A stretch of 64,000 nt of DNA. Origin: Bathynomus jamesi. Taxonomy: Eukaryota; Arthropoda; Malacostraca; Isopoda; Cirolanidae. Where the stretch lies: NCBI GenBank assembly GCA_023014485.1, contig JAJOZX010000941.1, positions 902,001 to 966,000 of the forward strand. Direction: 5' to 3'. Below are positions 9,673 to 18,184 of this stretch, in pieces. The notes beneath the pieces were generated by a model. The model saw only the letters and a program-made list of their open reading frames with translations. It was not told the origin of the DNA and did not search any database. The number at the start of each line of letters is the position of its first letter. Positions within the stretch are counted from its first letter, which is position 1. Made by a program: the position numbers and the translations under genes.

Positions 9673-9675
<3 letters not shown>

Positions 9676-10227
9676 TTTCAGAAACAGATTTTGAGTTGTA
9701 GGCCACATCGTCTCGGATTACGATCTCTGTGACTGGCATTAGCGGTTGAGAGGATTCGAGATTTTACCTGTCACTATCCAATGCAGGTGTGACTAATGGA
9801 GTAAAGCCCAGGTGTTCGGAGCGTCAGTCTGTCGCTAACCCGGACTAAAATTCCGTCGATAAGCAGATGCCTCATTATGTTATTCCGAAAAAATTTTATA
9901 AATAAATTTTGAAATACATGAATAGCGATCAAATTATAAATATGCGCCTTAAGGGATTTTATGTATATATATATATACCACACCCGCGTTACACTCCAGA
10001 GCACCACTCAGTGAGAATCTACAGCGTACCACATCTCCCATACCCAACGGAATAACGAAAAAACTTTCCTTCATTCATTTCTAAAGTCAAGTCAAATACC
10101 CGACTTAATAAATTACCAGTTTGAGTTGATATTTCGAACACAATCATTTACATACCATTACAAACATAGCAGTGGTAAATTAATTCATACAACCCTGTGG
10201 ATAGTGTAAAAGAGAAACAGAGGAATC
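9673..10227. other. Unassigned intergenic stretch
   Basis: About 550 bp with no recognisable coding text. It contains a short (TA)n run near 9964-9978 and is AT-rich after 9870. It may include 3' sequence of another non-LTR copy on its left and the leader of the plus-strand element on its right, but neither can be shown. Confidence 0.4.
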
Positions 10228-10930
10228 GAAGTCGATTCGCTGCGATCTTTGCCAGACCTTAGTCGAATTTCAATGCCTGAAATGGAGCGACGAAGAAATC
10301 TCTTATAACAGGCGCTAAACAAGTGAATGGAATCAAATTCTTCTGCAAAAGCTGCATCATCCAAATAAACTCGTTTACGGTTTTAAAAACAGAACGAAAC
10401 CATGAGGAAAAGGCAAAAGAGGAGTTTATGAATAACGAACATATAAAAGAAATAGAAGGAACGAAACTAGTACGAGAGGAAATTGCGAAAAACGAACAAG
10501 AAGAGAAAACAGAAAAAGCAGAAATAATAGAAATAAAAGAAGCACCAACAGAGGAACCAGAGGCACAAAACCAGATCCAAAGTTTTCAAACAAATGGCAT
10601 TAGGAGCAATAGGAAACAACAAGTAGAAAATAAAGAAACCATACTGAAACCACCAAAAACAAAGGCCCCAAGTAAAAATAGGGAAGAAAATATATGTAAA
10701 TACTCTCTGAAAGGAATATGCAGATATAAGGGAGGAAAATGTATTTACGAACACCGTCCTGTGCATCTACTTCTACAATAATGGTCACTGTAAATTTGGG
10801 TGAAAATGCAAATTCTACTCTCCGAAGATTTGCAAGACCTACGCGACATATGGAACCTGCCAGTACGGGTGAAAATATATTAATATCATCTCTCAACAAG
10901 TTCAAAGGACAAAGGACAAGTTTCAAATGA
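10228..10930 (+). pseudogene. Non-LTR ORF1 with PHD-like and CCCH zinc fingers
   Basis: Near 10228-10310 one frame reads IRCDLCQTLVEFQCLKWSDE; the next frame from 10324 reads GIKFFCKSCIIQINSFTVL. Together they have the spacing of a PHD/RING-like zinc finger. A Glu/Lys-rich spacer follows (10410-10680), then ICKYSLKGICRYKGGKCIYE (a CCCH finger) and two more CCCH-like repeats, YFYNNGHCKFG and KTYATYGTCQYG, each followed by an in-frame TGA (10740-10880). ORF1 proteins of such elements bind RNA. Here at least one frame change and two stops interrupt it. Note that the ATG-initiated frame begins at 10327. Confidence 0.65.
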
Positions 10931-11219
10931 CATTAGAAGGAATGTGAGAAAAAAATTATGTACCCAAAGAGCAAACGAAACAAAAATAGCACACAAAATT
11001 TTTTCAACATCTCGGACATAATACGGCTGCTAAGTCTCATACAGCATATACAGCTGACACAGTTGGGAACCCTCGAGCCGGACCGCTACATGGCAAGAAA
11101 CTACCAGAAGAGGTAGGCGGGAACGGATCCATCTCGGAGGACCACAAGGTTACAAAACACGCGATATCAAAAGACAACGAACTTAAAATGCACAAGGGGC
11201 AATGCAAAACAAAGAACAT

Positions 11220-11976
11220 AAACATTGCCCTGGTAAATATTCAAGGAATAAAACCGAACAATTCACTGAACAACGTTTCGTAGCTGAAAGGTTTTATGGA
11301 CGAAACAAAGGCGGACATCGCATGCCTCACAGAAACCCATCTTAAAGATTGACAAGGAAACTGCGATAACCGCGGACACTGTATCGATAAGAAAGAATTG
11401 CATATCGATGGATTCAACTTACTAAGAGCGGATAGAACAGCAAGACGTAAAGGTGGCTGTGCTATTTATATACATGAGAGGCATATGACAGACACGGCAA
11501 TAAGTAAATCCAACAGTTTTGTGGAAACCCTTGCAGTGAAAATAGAGAAACTAAAAGTGGTACTGATAGTCATCTATATACCTCCAAACTCTCCAAATGA
11601 AAAATTTTCGGATACCATTGATGATATCAGAACCTTAATAAAGTCCGTAAACTCTCCATCCCCTAATATAATAATCTGCAACGATTTTAATTTCCCATTT
11701 ATAAAATACAAAAAGGTGGGTAGAAATATATTTATACAGCAAAATAAGGGGGACACAAGAGAGGACCAGGAGCAAGCAAAAATGCTGATGGCTCTCACAA
11801 ATGAGTTTATGGTGATACAGGAGATAACAGAAAATACCAGGAAAAATAACTGGCTAGATCTGGTATTCACAAATAACACGAACTATTATCTCAGACCACA
11901 ATATAATCGAGTTATCAATAAATATAGCGATAAATTTAAAAGACAATACACATACGGAAGGAAGAAGCAAATTTGA
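11220..11976 (+). pseudogene. Non-LTR ORF2 endonuclease domain
   Basis: The frame reads NIALVNIQGIKPNNSLNNVS, a stop, then ADIACLTETHLKD (catalytic Glu), a second stop, GFNLLRADRTARRKGGCAIY, VVLIVIYIPPNSPNEKFSDT, IIICNDFNFPFIKY (GDFN with the Gly replaced) and NNWLDLVFTNNTNYY. This is the order of the EEP endonuclease of Jockey/CR1-type elements. The final SDH box cannot be seen; the frame ends after a Lys/Arg-rich stretch at 11976. The region 11977-12518 keeps only scattered similarity in mixed frames. Confidence 0.78.
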
Positions 11977-12518
11977 GGCTTTTAAGTTAAACTCCAAACA
12001 CCATAAATCGGAAAGAAATCAGATCACACACGGCCCAAATAGAGTGGAGAACAGTTTTAGAGAATAAAACAACCGAGGAAATGCTAATAACCTTGGAAGA
12101 AAAGACGTTGAGAGTTTTGGAAATATATGCTCCGAAAGCACAGTCAAAATGAAAGAGGAACTGACTAGAGAGGCAAAAGAGAAGAATATTTCGTAAAAGA
12201 AAGGGAGTAGCGACGAAGTTACCTAATTGTGGCGACAACAATGCCAGGAAAGTAATACAACATACACTGGAGAGAATCGATTGTGAAATACAAACTACAG
12301 CGGTAGAAGCAATAAAGGAAAATCCAAAATACTTCGACAGCTATGCGAAAAGAAAAACAAACGTGCGCTACTATCGGGACATTAAGGAAAGGAAATAATG
12401 AACTAACAGACGATCGAAAAGAAATATCCGAAACATTGAGAACCCAGTATGAATCGGTCTTCAGTACCCCAAAAGTGACAAAGCGATACCTGACATAGAA
12501 GCATTCTTCAAAGAGAAA

Positions 12519-14097
12519 TTGCAAGGAGAATGTATAAAAGACTTTGATTTTACCCCAGAAGATGTAGCGAGAGCTATAGGACAAATGAAATCTCATTCAG
12601 CTGCAGGTCCGGACAAATGGAACGCACTATTAATTAAAAATTGTAAAAATGAAATAGCTACACCCTTCTACTGGATATGGAGAAGATTTCTAGACAGTGG
12701 GAAAATCCCGAGCACCTTGAAAAGAGAAAACATTGTCCCTCTATATAAAGGCGGGGATAGATCTCAAACAAAGAACTATAGACCAGTGTCCTTGACGTCC
12801 CACCTCAACAAAATATTTGAAAGAATAGTCAGGGAGAAAATCTGACTTCTTCGAGACATTGGAAAGATTCAACGAAAATCAGCAAGGGGAACGATCAGGA
12901 AGATTATGCCTATCACAACTTATAGAGCATTATAACACTGTTCTAGATGCACTTGAAGGCAATGAAAACTATGCTGTCATATACACGAATTTTGCTAAAG
13001 CTTTCGACAAATGCGATCATGGTATAATAGCACATAAAGTGAAACATATGGGAATAACAGGAAAAGTGGGAAAATGGATCTACAACTTCCTCAGAAAACG
13101 ATTACAGGTGGTCAAAATTCAAGGTGTATCATCATCAGAATCAGAAGTACGCAGCTCAGTACCACAAGGTACAGTGCTGGCCCAACTCATGTTCATTATC
13201 ATGCTAACAGACATAGACAGTGGAGGTAACAGCAACAGTATAGTAACATCATTTGCGGACGATACAAAGATGAGCAGAAAAATCAGGGATGTAAATGAAG
13301 TGGAGGACTTGCAGAGGGAAACGAACAAAATATACAAATGTTCAGAAGACAGCAACATGACCTTAAACACCGAGAAATTTCAGCTTTTGAGATAAGGTAG
13401 AAATGAGGAACTTAAACAGACTGCATATTATGCCCCAGATAAACAAGAAATTCAGAGAAGCACGAAACAGGTCGACTTAGGGGTAATAATGTCCGATAAT
13501 CCCAAATTCAAGACAAAAAATCAGATAACAATAAACAAAGCAAGAAGGGTCGAGGGACAAGTAAAAAGAACGTTCATAGGGAGGGACAAGACAGTAATGA
13601 TTCCCCTGCTGAGAACACCGATCAAACCAAAACTTGAATACTGCTACGTTTTGACGTCCCCATATAAAAAGGAAGAAATTAATAAACTAGAAGAAACGCA
13701 GAGACATTTCACAGCCAAGATTGATGGCTTCAAAGAACACACCTACTGGGAAAGACAACGTAAACTAAATCTGTACTCCCTGGAAAGAAGAAAAGAGAGG
13801 TATACCATAATCTACATATGGAAAATGATCGAAAAACTGGTACCAAACCTCAAACTAAATCCAATTACCATCCAAACGACGCTGGAAAATACGAAAGGCA
13901 GAATGTGTAGTGTTCCCAAATTAAAGGCCTGACAAGGAATCTCCTCAACTCTGAAGGAAAATAGCTTGGTTGTCAGGGCCCAAGAATTTTTAACCAGCTT
14001 CCAAAGGACCTCAGAAACGTTACAGGGGTCAAAGTTGAAGTATTTAAGAGAATACAGGATGCCTGGCTCAGAACGTTACCAGATGAGCCTGGTGTAC
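12519..14097 (+). pseudogene. Non-LTR ORF2 reverse transcriptase and C-terminal domain
   Basis: Motifs: HSAAGPDKWNALLIKNCKNE, IPSTLKRENIVPLYKGGDRS and KNYRPVSLTSHLNKIFERIV (12580-12840). After a TGA come AVIYTNFAKAFDKCDHGII (motif A with the catalytic Asp replaced by Asn), SSVPQGTVLAQLMFIIML and SFADDTKMSRKI (catalytic DD intact, about 13247). Then NMTLNTEKFQLLR ends at a TAA (13395). A second frame (13489-13932) carries LRTPIKPKLEYCYVLTSPYK, and the final block FNQLPKDLRNVTGVKVEVFK lies near 13987-14050 in a third frame. The motif A substitution and frame breaks make it inactive. Confidence 0.85.
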
Positions 14098-14110
14098 CTG
14101 GCTATGTACG

Positions 14111-14139
14111 GTATATATATATATATATATATATATATA
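14111..14139. repeat. (TA)n tract, tail of the plus-strand non-LTR element
   Basis: About 14 TA units directly after the 3' untranslated end (CTGGCTATGTACGG). Simple-repeat tails instead of poly(A) are usual for several non-LTR clades. The tRNA-like tandem array begins within or right after this tract. Confidence 0.85.
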
Positions 14140-14210
14140 ACGTAAAGAACGACGCTTGTATAGGAGATATTCCGCGCAAGACGAGAAAGAGAAAACAACA
14201 AATGAAAAAA

Positions 14211-14287
14211 TGAAGTACCACCTGGGAATCGAACCCGGGATCTTCCGATTGCCGGTCAGACGCGATAACCACTACACCATGGACTTC
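14211..14287 (-). tRNA. tRNA-like gene, unit L1
   Basis: Minus-strand copy of the 77-bp tRNA-like sequence described in full at 14692-14768. The T6 run lies to its left (14205-14210), that is 3' on its own strand. It is closest to the (TA)n tail of the non-LTR element. Confidence 0.55.
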
Positions 14288-14476
14288 ACTCTTCCAAATG
14301 CCGTAATTCCTCTACATACTCGCAGAAACCAATGCCCCAAGGGGGCACCTCCCGCATGCCGTAACATTATATACATTCAACTGCAAAGAACACGCAGTAT
14401 AAATAACGTAAAGAACGACGCTTGTATAGGAGATATTCCGCGCAAGACGAGAAAGAGAAAACAACAAATGAAAAAA

Positions 14477-14553
14477 TGAAGTACCACCTGGGAATCGAAC
14501 CCGGGATCTTCCGATTGCCGGTCAGACGCGATAACCACTACACCATGGACTTC
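14477..14553 (-). tRNA. tRNA-like gene, unit L2
   Basis: Second minus-strand copy, mirror image of 14692-14768 across the palindrome centre. Together the two point away from each other (divergent), with 138 bp between them that includes the centre. Confidence 0.55.
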
Positions 14554-14691
14554 ACTCTTCCAAATGCCGTAATTCCTCTACATACTCGCAGAAACCAATG
14601 CCCCAAGGGGGCACCTCCCGCATGCGGGAGGTGCCCCCTTGGGGCATTGGTTTCTGCGAGTATGTAGAGGAATTACGGCATTTGGAAGAGT

Positions 14692-14768
14692 GAAGTCCAT
14701 GGTGTAGTGGTTATCGCGTCTGACCGGCAATCGGAAGATCCCGGGTTCGATTCCCAGGTGGTACTTCA
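14692..14768 (+). tRNA. tRNA-like gene, Arg-type body, odd anticodon loop
   Basis: It shows an A-box (TGGTGTAGTGG), a B-box (GGTTCGATTCC) and a T6 run directly after the end (14769-14774), so all RNA polymerase III signals are present. The anticodon stem TCTGA/TCGGA is fully paired around loop CCGGCAA. The text from GCGTCTGAC to GGAAGATC resembles eukaryotic tRNA-Arg, but position 33 is C instead of the near-universal T and the middle triplet would read GGC. The acceptor stem pairs AAGT with ACTT and CCA with TGG only if extra bases bulge, and the T stem has one C/A mismatch. I therefore read it as a tRNA-derived gene, perhaps transcribed, but probably not a working tRNA. Confidence 0.55.
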
Positions 14769-14957
14769 TTTTTTCATTTGTTGTTTTCTCTTTCTCGTCT
14801 TGCGCGGAATATCTCCTATACAAGCGTCGTTCTTTACGTTATTTATACTGCGTGTTCTTTGCAGTTGAATGTATATAATGTTACGGCATGCGGGAGGTGC
14901 CCCCTTGGGGCATTGGTTTCTGCGAGTATGTAGAGGAATTACGGCATTTGGAAGAGT

Positions 14958-15034
14958 GAAGTCCATGGTGTAGTGGTTATCGCGTCTGACCGGCAATCGG
15001 AAGATCCCGGGTTCGATTCCCAGGTGGTACTTCA
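14958..15034 (+). tRNA. tRNA-like gene, unit R2
   Basis: Identical by eye to the copy at 14692-14768, 266 bp downstream, with the same T6 run after it. Confidence 0.55.
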
Positions 15035-15223
15035 TTTTTTCATTTGTTGTTTTCTCTTTCTCGTCTTGCGCGGAATATCTCCTATACAAGCGTCGTTCTT
15101 TACGTTATTTATACTGCGTGTTCTTTGCAGTTGAATGTATATAATGTTACGGCATGCGGGAGGTGCCCCCTTGGGGCATTGGTTTCTGCGAGTATGTAGA
15201 GGAATTACGGCATTTGGAAGAGT

Positions 15224-15300
15224 GAAGTCCATGGTGTAGTGGTTATCGCGTCTGACCGGCAATCGGAAGATCCCGGGTTCGATTCCCAGGTGGTACTTCA
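15224..15300 (+). tRNA. tRNA-like gene, unit R3
   Basis: Third plus-strand copy, again 266 bp further and without visible change. Confidence 0.55.
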
Positions 15301-15489
15301 TTTTTTCATTTGTTGTTTTCTCTTTCTCGTCTTGCGCGGAATATCTCCTATACAAGCGTCGTTCTTTACGTTATTTATACTGCGTGTTCTTTGCAGTTGA
15401 ATGTATATAATGTTACGGCATGCGGGAGGTGCCCCCTTGGGGCATTGGTTTCTGCGAGTATGTAGAGGAATTACGGCATTTGGAAGAGT

Positions 15490-15564
15490 GAAGTCCATGG
15501 TGTAGGTTATCGCGTCTGACCGGCAATCGGAAGATCCCGGGTTCGATTCCCAGGTGGTACTTCA
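15490..15564 (+). pseudogene. tRNA-like gene, unit R4, A-box deleted by 2 bp
   Basis: Same sequence, but GTAGTGGTTATC reads GTAGGTTATC: two bases are lost in the D loop and A-box. This explains the 264-bp step in the array. The B-box, anticodon stem and T6 run are unchanged. It is the outermost unit on the right. Confidence 0.6.
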
Positions 15565-15668
15565 TTTTTTCATTTGTTGTTTTCTCTTTCTCGTCTTGCG
15601 CGGAATATCTCCTATACAAGCGTCGTTCTTTACGTTATTTATACTGCGTGTTCTTTGCAGTTGAATGT

Positions 15669-15689
15669 GTATATATATATATGTGTGTG
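15669..15689. repeat. (TA)n/(TG)n microsatellite at the left edge of the LTR array
   Basis: Mixed TA then TG repeats lie between the truncated last tRNA-like unit and the first LTR base. They replace the purine tract that precedes every other LTR copy, so this is the true outer boundary of the array. Confidence 0.85.
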
Positions 15690-16059
15690 TGTAAAAATGA
15701 ACAATGAATAATCAATATTCATTTTTACATAAGAACCAAAATCGCTTAACGCGCGAGTTTGGATAAAAAAATTATTTGTTGCTTTCTATTTTTGTTTGTG
15801 TCACAACCCTACGATCTACCATTTCTATGGTTTAGTCATATCCATTTTCCATTTTTCATTTCTTATAGAATTTATTATAATTAATTATGGTTGTCTTGCA
15901 TCTCACCCTCGTCCCTAGATTATGCATACACATTGCATATAACAGGATTGGAACTCGTAGTTGTACTTCTTAGTCATTAATACCCACTCTTTGTCTATAA
16001 CTCGTTCTTGTAAATCTTCCTAATAATGATTTGTACTATACGTACAAATTCAATAACTA

Positions 16060-16067
16060 TGACGTCA
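16060..16067. promoter_or_regulatory. CRE-like palindrome TGACGTCA in LTR U3
   Basis: A perfect 8-bp CRE (CREB/ATF) consensus present in all seven LTRs (16060, 22227, 33986, 40668, 47379, 54228, 61054). It lies upstream of the predicted TATA box by roughly 1.1 kb in the LTR without counting mariners. Function is inferred from the motif only. Confidence 0.4.
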
Positions 16068-16573
16068 CATTTTCCCGTCATTAATTTCCCTTCATCATAT
16101 CTCTAGTATTCAATGTATGAAAATTCTTTAACATCATAATAAAAACTGTACACGCTATAGAAGTCATTATTTATATGTTATGTAGTATAAATATAACTAT
16201 TATTCGACCATATCCCCCCCCCATCCGTCCATATCTTATCTTGACCATTATCCTATGTCAATTTTATTAAATATTCATTTTGCTCGTGAAATGCAAAACT
16301 TTGTGGATTCGTTCGAAAACGCGCAAATACGTTCTCGTATTATTTTTTTAATTATTTTTTTCAAGTGCGTTCACCCCTCGCAAGATATTAATAAATGCTT
16401 ATGCAAGTGTACGCAATTCGCAAATCAGCATAAATCGAACATCTGAAAGCGTGAAACCTCCTGTCCTTCTGATTTCAAATTTATAACAGGTTATAACATA
16501 TTATAAAATATTATGTTGTATATAAATTATCTCGTATGTGCCCATGTACTTGTGTTGTACTAATAACCATATA

Positions 16574-17221
16574 CAGGGTGTCTCAAAAGTCACTATCTAT
16601 TTTGAAAAATAATGGGAATTACGAAAAACTGGTGTAAGACATGAAAAATATATTTATTTCAAAGTAAGTGCCACAAAGAATTAGTGCTATTTATTTATCT
16701 GTCTCCACATGGCGACCATCAGTGTCTCTACAGAGCTCAAAGCGATAAGTTGTTTCCCGGAACACACTTTCCAGCATTTGAGGTGTTATTTTCTGAACTG
16801 CATCGGTAATACGATTTCGAAGTTCGGCTACATCACTAATTCTTCTACCAGTGTACACCTTAGACTTAATGAAACCGCAGGCGAAAAAATCTAATGGTGT
16901 TAAATCGGGTGAACGTGCTGCCCATGGTTGTGTTCCTCCACGACCAATCCAGCTACCGGGGAAGCGTCTGTCAAGATAATCACGTACAATTATTGCATAA
17001 TGGCACGGTGCTCCATCCTGCTGAAAAACTACTGTGTCAAGAATGCCATCTGTAAGAAGTTGAGGTTCGAGGAATTGTTCAAGCATGTCAAGATAATAAA
17101 CCAATTAACTTTTTTAAATACAAAAATTTGCACCAGAAGTACATATCTTTATGCCAGAATAGCATTTTTAAAAAAAACATCTAATGTCACCGAAATAGAT
17201 AGTGACTTTTGAGACACCCTG
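16574..17221 (-). mobile_element. Mariner-1: deleted DD41D Tc1/mariner element in LTR1
   Basis: Bounded by inverted repeats CAGGGTGTCTCAAAAGTCAC (left) and the matching reverse complement ending GACACCCTG at 17221, with TA duplications at 16572-16573 and 17222-17223. It is 648 bp long and keeps only the C-terminal half of a transposase. It is inserted in the TAACCATATATAA minisatellite of LTR1 only. Confidence 0.88.
16691..17104 (-). pseudogene. Mariner-1 transposase, C-terminal fragment
   Basis: 137 codons contain VVFQQDGAPCHYA (second catalytic Asp), WIGRGGTQPWAARSPDLTPL and DFFACGFIKSKVY (third Asp). Forty-one residues separate the two Asp, which defines the DD41D (rosa-like) type of Tc1/mariner transposase. 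The DNA-binding domain and the first catalytic Asp are missing. The MVYY start is only the first in-frame ATG; the normal protein would extend well upstream. About two thirds identical by eye to the mariner-2 transposase. Confidence 0.82.
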
Positions 17222-17405
17222 TATAATAACCATATATAAGTTATTATATATAACCACATATTATAACGATATATTATAACCATATATAATAACCATATAT
17301 AAATATAAAAACACTGTCAGAATTGTAAACGACGTAATTTACTTCAATGAAACTAATTAAATGTAATGATTTAATATATAATGTAAGAATGAACTTTAAT
17401 AGAAC

Positions 17406-17709
17406 TGTAATGGACAATCATAAGCGAATATGAAGTAATCCATAATCGCAATCATAATTGTAATAAACCAAAACTAAAATGTACTCAGTAATGTACTTAA
17501 ATTGTACTCATGTACTACTCCGAAATTATGTCTCCCTTTGGAAATGCATAGTCGGCGAATGTAATGGACAATCATAAGCGAATGTGAAGTAATCCAAAAT
17601 CGCAATCATAATTGTAATAAACCAAAACTAAAATGTACTCAGTAATGTACTTAAATTGTACTCATGTACTACGAAATTATGTCGCCCTTTAGAAATGCAT
17701 AGTCGGCGA
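17406..17709. repeat. 154-bp tandem duplication in the LTR
   Basis: Two copies (17406-17559 and 17560-17709) begin TGTAATGGACAATCATAAGC and end TAGTCGGCGAA. The copies differ by small changes, for example TCTCCCTTTGG versus TCGCCCTTTAG. Six LTRs carry two copies; LTR6 has one. Confidence 0.88.
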
Positions 17710-17831
17710 AAACACGATCATTTTTATTTTTATTTTTTTTTTTTTTATTTGGAATCTTTCATCTGATCATGTGTTTAAAAGGGGGGAAACTTAACCTTCA
17801 AACTGCATTCCCCCCAAAAAAATTCAGATTA

Positions 17832-17839
17832 TATATAAA
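17832..17839 (+). promoter_or_regulatory. Predicted TATA box of the LTR promoter
   Basis: TATATAAA followed by GCATGTAACTG and a pyrimidine-rich stretch. It is retained in the other LTRs (29604, 36302, 43003, 49699, 56522, 63485). It would define the U3/R boundary about 25-30 bp downstream, leaving roughly 300 bp of R-U5 in LTRs 1-4. Confidence 0.5.
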
Positions 17840-17980
17840 GCATGTAACTGTAAAATCTCGTCTCTCTTCTTCACTTCTTCACTTCGATTACTTCGATTAA
17901 CACTCCCTCGTTAGCAGCCTCGCTGCGAGGAGGGGGCAGAGGCCCCTTGCCTCCTTAATTTTTAGATTCCGGCCTGAGCC

Positions 17981-18112
17981 ATGGTCGAAAGAAGTCGAAC
18001 CTCTACCCCTGTAAAATTCAGAGCACTACCTGTAAATTTTTCAGAAGTAAACTACAGTAAGAGAAACTTTTTATTTTCCCCTTCGAGTTGGGCTCTCTTC
18101 AGAAGAATTTAG
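17981..18112 (+). CDS. Short leader ORF in the LTR, 43 codons, strong Kozak context
   Basis: The start is in GCCATGG, an optimal Kozak context, and it is the first ATG after the predicted transcription start. The product reads MVERSRTSTPVKFRALPVNF, then a further 23 residues, and ends at TAG (18110-18112). The ATG is kept in all seven LTRs (17981, 29754, 36453, 43150, 49849, 56672, 63635). A 1-bp deletion in LTR3 opens a longer frame there. It could be an upstream ORF in the leader, or the remains of a gag start. I know no homologue, and coding is not proven. Confidence 0.35.
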   Translation: MVERSRTSTPVKFRALPVNFSEVNYSKRNFLFSPSSWALFRRI

Positions 18113-18166
18113 TCAACCCCCGTCGATTCGAACCACCCAGGGCCATAGACGGAGGGGTTAACAGAC

Positions 18167-18184
18167 TGGCGACCCTTTACCAGG
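18167..18184 (+). other. Primer-binding-site-like sequence
   Basis: TGGCGACCCTTTACCAGG, three bases after the LTR end. It begins with TGG, which pairs with the CCA end of a tRNA. A second TGGCGACCC lies 30 bp further (18197), also preceded by ACA plus three bases, so the exact LTR end has two candidates. I prefer the first because GTTAACA mirrors TGTAAAC. The primer tRNA is not identified. Confidence 0.5.

Larger units (their letters stand above)
10228..14140 (+). mobile_element. Jockey/CR1-like non-LTR retrotransposon, plus strand, (TA)n tail
   Basis: Full-order but broken element: ORF1 with zinc fingers (10228-10930), ORF2 with endonuclease (11220-11976), reverse transcriptase (12519-13395) and a C-terminal domain (to about 14097), followed by a (TA)n tail at 14111-14139. 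It lies on the opposite strand to the CR1 stack at 3288-9672 and its reverse transcriptase is of a different type. The clade (Jockey, CR1 or L2) cannot be decided by eye. Confidence 0.8.
14141..15104. other. Perfect 964-bp palindrome
   Basis: Position p and position 29245-p are complementary across two full repeat units on each side. The centre is the self-complementary GCATGC (14620-14625) inside GCACCTCCCGCATGCGGGAG. There is no spacer between the arms. By eye I found no mismatch between the arms. Confidence 0.88.
14137..15668. repeat. 266-bp tandem repeat carrying tRNA-like genes, six units in two orientations
   Basis: The anchor CGTAAAGAACGACGC occurs at 14141 and 14407 on the plus strand. 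Its reverse complement ends at 14838, 15104, 15370 and 15634. Spacing is exactly 266 bp except for the last step, 264 bp. Each unit carries a tRNA-like gene with a following T6 run, plus about 190 bp of spacer containing a CCCCAAGGGGGCACC block and an AT-rich TATATA segment. Two units lie left of the symmetry centre at 14622/14623 and four right of it. The outer units end inside the AT-rich segment, next to TA/TG microsatellites on both sides. Confidence 0.92.
15690..18163 (+). repeat. LTR1, outermost, with mariner-1 inside and no mariner-2
   Basis: It begins TGTAAAAATG (TGTAAACATG in the others) and ends GTTAACA. Without the 650 bp of mariner-1 plus TA duplication it is about 1,824 bp. Landmarks: CRE-like TGACGTCA at 16060, a TAACCATATATAA minisatellite on both sides of mariner-1, the empty TA target of mariner-2 at 17375-17376, two 154-bp tandem copies (17406-17709), a TATATAAA box at 17832 and ATG in GCCATGG at 17981. 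The 157-bp segment of LTR5-7 is absent. It carries private small differences near 15730-15760, as expected for an array edge. Confidence 0.75.

Noticed and set aside
10467..10926. Minus-strand open frames rich in Phe and Leu opposite ORF1
   Set aside because: Complement of a Glu/Lys-rich coding stretch, which always gives Phe/Leu-rich antisense frames.
14156..15619. Repeated open frames (81-107 codons) containing MKYHLGIEPGIF and similar text across the tRNA-like array
   Set aside because: They are antisense readings of the tRNA-like sequence; the phrase comes from the complement of the B-box and anticodon arm. They repeat with the 266-bp unit and have no protein features.
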